A DNA stretch of 64,000 bases from Sambucus nigra (lineage: Eukaryota > Streptophyta > Magnoliopsida > Dipsacales > Adoxaceae): assembly GCA_949130495.1 (NCBI GenBank), contig OX422211.1, positions 636,191,717 through 636,255,716 of the forward strand, read 5' to 3'. Of the stretch, positions 55,124 to 64,000 are shown piece after piece. Below the pieces are notes generated by a model. The model saw only the letters and a list, made by a program, of their open reading frames with translations, searched no databases and was not told the origin of the DNA. The translations under genes were made by a program, and so were the position numbers. Position 1 is the stretch's first letter; each line of letters opens with the position of its first letter.

Positions 55124-55330
55124 TTGTCACGGTCGTGTCAAGGTCATTGACCGTGACAATTATTTAAAGAATTGTCACGGCCAATGACCGTGACAAGTCC
55201 GTGACAAGTAAATTTGTCACGGGCTTGTCACGGTCAATGACCGTGACAATTTCTTGTCACGGTCGTGTCAAGGTCAATGACCGTGACACAAAATGCGTGT
55301 TTTTTGTCACGGTCAATGACCTTGACAAGG
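55124..55330. repeat. CACTA subterminal repeats, transposase-5' end
   Basis: Repeated TTGTCACGGTCAATGACCGTGACAA-like words in both orientations, the same motif as at the other end. Confidence 0.85.
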
Positions 55331-55376
55331 GTGGCCGGCTGAAAGGTGACAATTTGACCATTTTGGTGTAGTGTAT

Positions 55377-56675
55377 TGAGGTTTAGATGTTACGTCCTAT
55401 AAAGGTTTGAATATGTCATAACGTAGACTGGTGACTAAGGCGGCGATCCGTATGTGAACTAGGTCATGGTTTTGAATGTTAAAAGAAAAAATGTAGAACA
55501 ATCCACAACCTGTATTAGTACTAGGTTGTGGCCTCCTATAAAGATCGATACTTTTGTCAATACAAAATCATATCTTCATTATTTTGGCATGGGCTTCCAT
55601 TCCACGTGTCTCTTTTCTTTGGGCTGACATATTTTGGGTATAACAAATCCCCTAAGACTTAGTACTAACGAGGCTGGTAATTTAGTGATGGGGATTTATT
55701 CTTATCTATAGGCAATTGTCTTAAAACTAGGGCCTACTGTTGAGAGGACAAGACCTTATATATGAAACGAACCACTATTGAGAGGCTAATGAGCTTATTG
55801 ATGATGAATTATTAATTTTGTGGACTTTTGTTTAGGCATTTTAAGTTCTAATATATTTTATCTTTTCGTGAACTCTTATATAAATTAGCCGAGGTTGGGG
55901 CCTCATTTATCTTTGCATACTCTGAGAGAAGAAAATTATTGCAATTTTCGATTATATTGAGGGGATTCTTGTGGCGTTTGAAGCTTAACTCCTGTAACCT
56001 TATTTTTCCGTCTTTATTTCTGTAATTTCATCATATATATTATTTCTACTTGAATTTACCTTCATTTCCACTTATTGGTTTAATATATATAGCCCTTAGA
56101 TTTGTATGTTAAATATGGATACTAAAAACTAGTTTTTTTAAAATTATTTTCAGATTTTGGAGATTTCAAGTTAAATGTTTTGATTTATGGGTTAATATGT
56201 TATAGACGACGATTGGTTCGCGTTTCGATTGAGTTTAGGACTGAAATGAGGTGGATGGTGTGAGATTGAAGGATTTTATAGTTGGATATGGGACAAGAAT
56301 CAGGAATCGCTCGTCATGGTTGTTCTTGGTTAAAACCATAGTTTTATCCCTTTTGATCTTTCTAAATCACAATATTAAGGAGATGGGTGGTCTAGCCGAG
56401 GTATTGAAAGTACGAGGGATCTTGTATCCCTTAATCTCCCTTACATAATAAATGAGGAGTGGTTATCTCAGCTTATTGAGACCTACTGATTTCCCAAGGG
56501 CACAATATGTACGTTGCCTTCCGTAGACCAATGTTCTTGCTTCATAGTTCCAAATGATGGGGTATGCTTCCATTTACATTCCTTCCTCCTTGGACTGCAA
56601 CTTCTTATGTCCATTCCCCTGAGGATAATTTTGAAGATGATAAATCTATCCCTAACGCAAGCTGAACCAAATGGG

Positions 56676-56739
<64 letters not shown>

Positions 56740-57660
56740 CATCTCTGGTGGTTTGAAACAAGAAAGTTCAGAGAGATATCACTACCGTAGAGTTGTTTTA
56801 TTTTTAGAAGAAAAAAGAGAACCCCTTAGAAAATCCCTTATATTACTATATCGATATGCAAAACGGTAGTAGATACCTCACAAGGGGATAACCTTCTGGT
56901 GCTAAAAACTGTGAGGGAAAACATATTTACATGTATGGTGATGATGAGGAAATTCACTTTGCGAAATCAGAGGGTGAGATAGCTCATAAGAATCTACGGT
57001 CTTTGGGTCATCCTTTAAAAGAAGTCATTACAATCTTCAAACATTGTCCACAGTCTTTATGGCTTAACAAATTTTCTGACTTTTCCTTTATGGTAGTTTG
57101 TACAAGTTTCATTCCCTCGGAGCGTAAAAGAAAGATGATTGAGGTAGAAATATTAATTTCGAACAAAAGAAGAACTTTGTCACAGTGGTTACTCTGATAG
57201 CCTTGTATAGGCCTGGATACTATACAAATCGCATTGCACTAGTAAAGCAAAGCAGGATGCAAAAGGTATAAAGTCTTGACATTCACTTAGTAGGCCGTCG
57301 TACTCATTATTTTCCTAATGTTCTCATTGTATAAGTGCATTTATGGAAGGAGAGCCTGTAATGGAAATCGATACGGAGCTATTATTGTACAAACTGGCCG
57401 AGCTGGAGGAAAACATCCAAAATTGAATTAAATATTTGTAAAAGATCAGGGGGTATAAAAATAAGAGGTTTGTACAAAAGGATGCATCCCAAGCGGATGT
57501 GGCCACAGACGTCGCGACTAGAGAAACAAATCCACCCCTATCGGATGATGCCGTGACCAATATTGATAATTATCGACACCCCATCCCAAGAACCCCTAAG
57601 AACATCCTTAGGTTCCTACCACTCACTCATTTACCAAAAAACTTAGGTCATACTCTGAGT
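55377..57660. other. unassigned DNA, short ORF pieces only
   Basis: Nothing here is recognised with confidence. 56931-57197 (+) is an 88-codon frame and 57350-57590 (+) holds KLAELEENIQN and KDASQADVATDVATRET; neither matches a family I know. A (TA)n tract of about 56 bp lies at 56681-56736. Confidence 0.4.
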
Positions 57661-57664
57661 ACTA

Positions 57665-58490
57665 ATCTGGAGGCCACTGGGCATATACGAGAATTTTTTA
57701 ACTACGGGCAACTCTCTCTCTTGAGTAAAATTTCATTGAATATTTTAATGGATTTGAATCCCTTTTCTAACGGTCCACCCCGTGCACGAATCTTCCTTAC
57801 GGTTCAAATGAACGGTTTATTTTACTATCGAAAACTGATCTAGAGGCCATCGTGTGCTCCCAGGCCTCGTTTGACTTTGGTTAACTTCCTAGCTTGAGGG
57901 AAAGATCATTGAATCTTCTGAAGGATCTAAATCACATTTACAACGGTATACCTCGTGTGCGAATCGACCTTAGATTACGAAAAATGATCCATTTTACTCG
58001 AAAAACAAATATAGAGGCCATTGGTATCTCTTGAACCCCGTTTTACCCTGGTCAACTCTTCAACTAGAACAAAGTTGAATGAATCTCAGAAGGGATATGA
58101 ATACCCTTTCCAATGATCCACCCCGAGCATGATTTAGACTTTGGGCCCAGTTTGACCACGGTGAACTCTCTACACTGAATGAAGCTGAATCAAAAATATC
58201 AAAGGGCACTGAATACCCTTTCTAATGGTCCATTCCCTATGCGAATCGGCCTTACGGTTCGGGCGAATAATTCACTTTCCTTCATAAATTTCCTTCCTAG
58301 TGACCAATGGGCGCTTGTGGTCTCTGTTTGACCTCGATCAACTCCCAAACCCAAGAGTGGCTTAATGGAACTTAAGGGTCTCTAAATACCATTTCCAACT
58401 AATGTCCTCTTGCATGAATCTAACTTACGGTTGGCATTTTATGCGCATTTATTAAAAAATCTATCTCAGACTACCGAATGGCACCCAAAG
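57665..58490. repeat. U3 tandem repeats, about five degenerate ~160-bp units
   Basis: Units share GAGGCCA...GTTTGACCTTGGTCAACTC..., then AATACCCTTTCCAATGGTCC, CACCCCGTGCACGAAT and CCTTACGGTT. Starts at about 57670, 57843, 58014, 58145 and 58300. Confidence 0.75.
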
Positions 58491-58571
58491 ATCCTGCCAA
58501 TCTGCAGGGTATCTGGGGTTTTATGCCGATAGGCTATTTAAGGACCCTGGTGATTGGCACCCCCTTATCCC

Positions 58572-58580
58572 TATAAATAG
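58572..58580 (+). promoter_or_regulatory. LTR TATA box
   Basis: TATAAATAG, directly downstream of the repeat array and about 1.5 kb upstream of the PBS. Confidence 0.65.
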
Positions 58581-60085
58581 AGTCCATGACCTCATTTAGG
58601 AATGAACCACTAAACATCCCTCTCAGTAATTCAGAGAACATTCCCTAGAATTCAGGGTTGTTGCCCTCTTAAAAGGCACATTTTCGACATTCCTTCCATC
58701 ATTTTTAAACTCCTTTTAGTAAATTCTCACCGATATCCTCATACCACCATCACCTCATTATAAGATAAATTAATTTTCAATCAAGATCCACTTTAAGTCT
58801 TCATAGGGAGGTCCAATTCTCCACTCTTGTCTTTAAATTCTCTAGTTTTAGCATTAGTTACATTATTTCTACTTTAATGCTCTATTTCATTATATCACAT
58901 ATCTTAATCTCAAACCTTTATTATCAGTATTTTAACATAATTTATTTTCATAAAAACCCAAAAATGAGAAAAAGAGGGTTCACCCATAAATTTTAAAAGA
59001 GGGATTCTAACTACACATCCCCACACTTGAGGCGCATTTATCTCTACACAGACATATAAGAGAAATCCCCCATTTGGATTTATGGCTCAAACCCACCCTA
59101 CATTATCTTCGAGCTATGTAGACTTTGATTCCCCTTGGGCTACATAGGTGTATTAGGAAAATCCTTAGACTCGAGTTCTTCCTTATACCAATTTGTTACC
59201 TTGTTTTTTAAATACTTGTATTCGTAATGGATGTTATACACTTCTATGTTTGTGTCTTGTCTGATGTACACATTTGTTCTTCTATAGCAACTTGTGAATC
59301 GACAAACACTTATATTATATTTTGAATTATTATTTTGGGAACACTCAAAAGGACGAACTCACTACATCCTCTTCCATGACACGAGTTGAGTAATTCCACT
59401 CTCCATCTATATTATGAACATAAGCACACACTTCATGGAGTTTAATAGGAGAATATTAACACATTCCCATTAGAGACCGAAAGGGCAGGATGGATACCTA
59501 ACACCTTCCCATTCCATAAATTAGTTGTCGAACCTTTGAACCACATGGTTTTACAAGCATCAATATTGTCCTCGATGTCATTCTCTCGAGGCAACTACAT
59601 TTCTTTTGACTATTTTGTGCAAAATAAGTTCGGGAGTCCATGTCTACATATTATCTCCACATCAACGATGACCAAGTGCTAAGGGCAAAGGACTCAGCTT
59701 GCGAACCTCTTATAAATAAGGGTCCAGACCTCATAATAAATCGCATGACGACCACCCTTGGGGAAGCACTACCAGACTCTCTACAAAATCCCAATACAAC
59801 TTGGGGTCTACACACTTTCCTTATAGATCTCTTCACGGCCTACTAGAAATCTCTACAATTATGTATTCTCCTCTCTTAACTCTATTGCACGCCTGGAATG
59901 TCAATTTCAACTTGTACTAAATTGTGTATATAATGAGAGTGGGGGAACAACATGGACGTAGGCTCATTTTATAGCCAAACCACTCTATATCTTATGTTTT
60001 TTTATCTCTTACTTGCTTATATCTACTTTACATTTGATTTGCTAGTATGAGAACGACAAGTGTCTGATTTCTCATATCATTAATC

Positions 60086-60101
60086 TGGTACCATTTGTGG
60101 G
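60086..60101 (+). other. putative primer-binding site
   Basis: TGGTACCATTTGTGGG; compare TGGCGCCGTTTGTGGG in the element at 3056-3072. The match shows relatedness; the tRNA is not assigned. Confidence 0.5.
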
Positions 60102-60889
60102 AAACGAGGTATTTCTATCTTGTTTCTCTATATTTCGAGTTCTTAGCACCTTATTTCATTTATGGGGGTCCACACGATCATAATACCATAGACGAGGTTT
60201 GGTTATTGAGCTCGTATTTTTCACACACACACTTAGTTGAGTATTGCATATTTTTAGATCTACTCCCTAGTCTCCTTTTTATGACCTTAGATCTATTTTG
60301 TTTACCCGGTGATGCTACGTTACCTAGAAAGTGTTGAAAAGCGCAAAAAGGTTATAGCCTTACAAAGGCGGGTAGTTAGGGGTCTGATTCTACTCGTTCG
60401 CTGCTTTTTTAGCCTATGATCTAGGGTTTTCTACCATAATTGTGCCATTTTTTGGAGCATTTGAAGACTATTTTTATCTCGATATATTTCTAGTAGGCTC
60501 TCTACATACATTTAGATGGATTGAATCTAGCTTCTGACTCTAATTTTGGAATCTCACCCACTACTACAGTAGGCAGGATGCGACCCGATAACCAAATTGA
60601 CCTTGTGACACAGTCCTTCCATTGTAGAGGGTGCATATTTTTCATTCAGTTCATCACCTAGGAAAGACATGGAAAAACTGTCCTCGGACTTAACTCTAAT
60701 GAATTCACTTGGAGAGGCCTTGACAGTAACCTTATATGCTTTATATACCACGGCTACAATAATATAAATTGGAAGATCGCCAAATACTACAAACCAATTG
60801 CTATGCAGAGTTATTTCTTCTACATTTGTTTCATTACTCACTCTTGCTAGTTTTGTCTCAGAATATATATATTTTAAAGACTAAAAAAG
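60102..60889 (+). other. gypsy leader region
   Basis: No coding signal on the plus strand. A 95-codon minus-strand frame at 60554-60841 has no recognised domain and I treat it as chance. Confidence 0.5.
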
Positions 60890-60894
60890 CAGAA

Positions 60895-61401
60895 ATGGAA
60901 GGTGAATCCAGCCAATATGCAAAAATGAAAGATGAGATTTTTCAGCTGTACAACCACCTCAACCATTTATATGACAGCCATACCTCACTTCAGACTTAGG
61001 TCAAATTTCTGACCCAGAGATTTCTTATGTTAGAGGCTGCAACACCTTAGATTTCCATTCCAACCATCATGGCCACAGTCGCAGAATCCACTGCCTCAGA
61101 GGTCGCAGATAAGAACCAAAAGAGGAAGATGGAGAAAAAGGCAGAAAAAGGATTTGAGGCCTACACCCCATTGACCTGTCAAATTGAAGATATTTTTTAG
61201 TTCATTAAAGAAGAAAAATTGCTCAAGTGGCCTGAGAAGATGAAGGCTCCATCCCACAAGAGGAACCGATCCAAATGGTGAAGATACTGTAATGATCATG
61301 GCCATGACACGAACAATTTCCACACCTTGAGGGATGAGATTGAAAGGCTTGTGAAGCAGGGGATGCTCCAACAATTCACAAAGGGCACAATCTACAACTG
61401 A
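60895..61401 (+). pseudogene. gag: Tat-like gypsy gag remnant, internally deleted
   Basis: Plus-strand frame with in-frame TAG, TAG, TGA and TGA stops: MEGESSQYAKMKDEIFQLYN near the start; then KGFEAYTPLTCQIEDIF, KLLKWPEKMKAPSHKRNRSK and RYCNDHGHDTNNFHTLRDEI followed by ERLVKQGMLQQF. The end matches the plant gypsy gag pattern YTPL...LxWPxKxKxPxxKRNxxxYCxFHxDHGHxTxxCxxLxxEIExLI, as in the other gag at 864-2233, but the last Cys of the knuckle is Phe. The main capsid part of gag is missing, as only about 170 codons are present. The stops fit CAG to TAG or CGA to TGA changes. Confidence 0.75.
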
Positions 61402-62776
61402 CAACCACATCCGTAACCTTGCTTTAAAATATTTTCGTTTCTATTTCCATTGCAAGAGGAAAACTATGTTTTTCTTTCTTACGTGTTTTTGCATTTCCAC
61501 TACAAAATTATATATAAATACAAGAATGACAGATTTAGTCATAATTTGCTTACTGATTTTTCTTATCTCTAATGTCACAAAAGACCTTCGTTTTAAACAT
61601 ATTTCAAGTGATGAATAAGCAGTCATCTCATAAGGCTATTACTTTTAGAAGAAGTCTGTGAAGAATATGAGATAATAGACTTAATTGGCCTACAATGCCA
61701 CTCATGGTAAATTGAAGAATGCTTATATTTATAAGGTTGACCATCTCACGGCATACTTCTGTCAACTTCAAGCGCTTAGAGAGCCCCCTTTTAGTTTACA
61801 GGAGGCATCATTTATCTATGGAAGCTTACAATGTATGTTCCTTGTGTTGGGATGCATCATTTAGCCACAAGGGCAACTAATGCCTGTTATTTTCTTCAGG
61901 ATGCCCTAATTAGCCACGGGGGCTTACGATTCCGGTCATTCAGTTCCATAATGCTTTAATTAGCCGGGGATGGCTTGATATATTTCCAATTATAGCTTGG
62001 GGAGGCTTCATAATACCTAGTCTGTGGAGGTCTAATAATAACTCAAAGGGGGAAGATTTAATTATCTGTGGATAATCCTATATGTCTAATTATAGCTTGG
62101 GAAAGCTTCATAATACCTAGCCTAGGGAGGCCCCATAATAACCCAATTAAATCGACTAAAAGATGATGTAGCAACGACATCATGAACCATATTAAAACTA
62201 CAAAGAATAAGTGGCCACAACCCAACATGGAGGTAACCAGAATGTTACCGCAGCCTTAGCCCCAAAGTTTCCATTGGTACCAAGACTTAGAGGCTCAAGT
62301 GAAGAAAAATAAAGAAGCAGGGAAAAAGGATTCAATCACAGACCTAAAGTCATTTTCCTTTGGCACCACAACTTGGGGCCCCATAAGTGTGAAATGACAA
62401 ATAATGAGAAAGGAGAAGGCAAAAACAAGTGGCCGCAACTCTATTCAAGAATTCTTTTGGGAGAATTGGTTGCGGCCCCATGTCCCATATATTCATTGTT
62501 GAAGAGAATGTAATCAAGTGCATTCAAGCAGTGAAAACAGATAAAGATTAAGTAAATTAAAGTATTCGTTCAAGCATTCAAATATTTAAGAAGCAGAGAT
62601 AAGAAGCATGCAAACAAAAGTTAAATATATTGATTTTGGGTAGATTTGGCAAAAAAAAAGGCGCATCCCTATTTGGGAATTCAAGTTCAAAGTTAGAAGA
62701 ATGGCCGCAACCATATATAAATTTTTGTTCAAAAAATAGATCATTACAACCTAAATTGAATAAGAGATAAAGAAAA
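61402..62776. repeat. gypsy intergenic region with direct repeats, no pol
   Basis: No reverse transcriptase, RNase H or integrase signal. ATTAGCC...GGGGGCTTA-type units occur at 61790-61970. A 56-bp unit (AATTATAGCTTGG...GGCTTCATAATACCTAG) is repeated at 61988-62043 and 62088-62144. Confidence 0.6.
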
Positions 62777-64000
62777 CTATGATGTTCCGTCATCGTCTTT
62801 ATCTTCTTCTTCACCATCTGCAACAGTTTTAGTTTCATCATCCCCTTCCGCAGCCGCTGCTTCCATATGTTGCTTGGCCCTCAACTCTGTCGCAGCCTTA
62901 ATCTCCTCTATGCATGCGTTTGCTCGGCATAACCCAACTTCCAAGACAAGATGAGTTCCTTCGATTCATGTAAGTTTTTCAACACCCTATGCCTAAGCTC
63001 TTGAAAGATACAGAGGTGGGCCTTATTGTTAGTAAGGATAAAATCTCTTGAAGTTTTATAAGTTGTCACGGCATTGTCCGCAGCCTGATTTAGGGCCGCG
63101 GTCTGATCCTCATCCATCTTTTGGAGGGCTTCAGCATGTTGGTTTTCAAGATATTCCAGGTCCATAACATAATCGGTTGTCATCCTTCTAATTAAGTTCT
63201 TAGTCATAGCCAACTTATCTTGAAGGAATGTAACCTGATTTGAACCTTCTATAGTCTAGGCCTTAGAAACCTTCAAAGCCTCCACAGCCTATATATAATT
63301 CACCTCAGCAGTTTCTTTAGCTTCGGATGCAACTTACACATAAAAAATTGCTTGTTGTTTTTTCGCCTAAAGTGCAGCCGGAGAAGATTGTTTGTCTGCT
63401 TCAAAAGAGGAAGTGTTGGCCTTCTCCAAATTAGCCACATGAACTCTCTATGTGGCCTCTTTTAGTTTGTATAGGCCTTCATATTTGCCCCTCTGGGACA
63501 TGACTACAGCTACAGCCTTAAATTTGGAATGTGTTAAAAAAACATTCAAGTAATTGTCAACAAAAAGTTAATAAGGGTGCTTACCCGCAGCAGACTATGG
63601 AGGGCATATTCCTCCAAGTGCTTATGGTCTTCATCAATTAGGCAGTTAAGATCAATCACGTCTGGGGCCTTTCTCATTCAATGGACTACCCTGGAAGTTG
63701 TGTCCCAGGAGGAGTGAGGATTTAGCTTCCATAAGCGAGGTCGTGTACGTCCATTAGGACCTATAGTTGCCCTAATTTGGGGTGGGGGAACTTGGCATTT
63801 ACTTCCACTATTTTCCACAGCGGTGGTGGAGGAGAACCAAAGAGAGATACATGTTGAGGTGTGTGCCCATCGTGGAGGTACCCAAATGACATTAATCCTG
63901 TTGCAGAAAGTTGAGGATCTATGTCTCCATTGCCGTAACACCATCAACCTGTGATTCTCCTGTCGCATTATTACCGCCAACTTGGGTTTCCCCTACCACA
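62777..64000 (-). pseudogene. spliced antisense coiled-coil ORF of gypsy element (5' end beyond window)
   Basis: On the minus strand a frame from about 63980 (LWKLNPHSSWDTTSRVVH, a stop, then MRKAPDVIDLNCLIDEDHKH) runs to a GCGG|GTAAGC donor at 63585/63584. An acceptor at about 63534 (TTTAAG|GCTGTA) continues it as AVAVVMSQRGKYEGLYKLKE. The downstream exon (63533-62777) is rich in Ala, Glu, Lys and Gln (LENQHAEALQKMDEDQTAAL) and ends in an acidic tail near 62777. It contains four or so stops and one frame change near 62910. Tat-lineage elements (for example Grande, Retand) carry an extra antisense ORF near their 3' end; position and orientation relative to the gag at 60895 fit that. I infer coiled coil from composition only. 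Function unknown. Confidence 0.55.

Larger units (their letters stand above)
49049..55373 (-). mobile_element. CACTA element copy 2, structurally complete (TSD TAT)
   Basis: 6,325 bp. It begins CACTACACCAAA at 49049 and ends TTTTGGTGTAGTG at 55373, flanked by the 3-bp direct repeat TAT (49046-49048, 55374-55376), the TSD length of the CACTA/En-Spm superfamily. Subterminal repeat arrays sit at both ends. The minus strand carries the transposase gene (about 53848-50392). The 3' side carries captured and copied fragments (49798-50265). Confidence 0.96.
57665..60079 (+). repeat. 5' LTR of Tat-like gypsy element (start not resolved)
   Basis: The right edge lies just before the PBS-like TGGTACCATTTGTGGG (60086-60101). 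It contains U3 tandem repeats (57665-58490), a TATAAATAG box (58572-58580), and a GACGTAGGCTCATTTTA then CCAAACCACTCT segment (59953-59980). The left end may lie further left. Confidence 0.6.

Overview
This looks like gene-poor, repeat-rich nuclear DNA of a eudicot plant. I find no intact host gene. What can be recognised is transposable-element sequence in nested and rearranged layers: CACTA DNA transposons, Helitrons, long-LTR Ty3/gypsy retrotransposons with solo LTRs, and MITEs. Plant-type FBD and B3 domain fragments, the tRNA-iMet primer-binding site, TSD lengths and GT-AG introns support this. The species cannot be named from the sequence.

Layout. 1-844 is the terminal part of a CACTA element carrying an F-box/FBD gene fragment; it is inserted in a minus-strand Ty3/gypsy gag-LTR remnant (845-~3990). 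4886-~12240 is a decayed Helitron on the minus strand and ~12245-19833+ a second on the plus strand, arranged head to head around a (TA)n tract. 20519-23492 is a solo LTR (TSD ATAAA). 25574-49047 is a complex rearranged block: a direct duplication (25574-28981 and 32468-35899) separated by an inverted copy (28981-32472) of 45553-49047. It contains a non-autonomous gypsy element (34071-43727, TSD AGAGA), a foldback MITE, a hAT-type MITE in two copies and a second solo LTR (44850-47760, TSD TCAAG). 49049-55373 is a structurally complete CACTA element (TSD TAT) with a nearly full-length but mutated TNP2 transposase. 57665-64000 is the 5' part of a Tat-like gypsy element: LTR with U3 tandem repeats and TATA box, PBS, degraded gag, and a spliced antisense coiled-coil ORF.

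Most notable. The CACTA family picks up host gene pieces: an FBD fragment in one copy, and in the complete copy a B3-domain fragment held as a ~104-bp inverted repeat with a ~54-nt spacer, next to patches copied from the element's own transposase gene. The inverted-duplication breakpoint lies within about 1 bp of the CACTA insertion site, with 1- and 5-bp microhomologies at the two junctions, which suggests transposon-initiated template switching. Three distinct LTR families each carry, at a similar position (about one third into the LTR), a cluster of TCGA-centred palindromes whose flanking bases differ between families, while the LTR 3' regions stay alignable.
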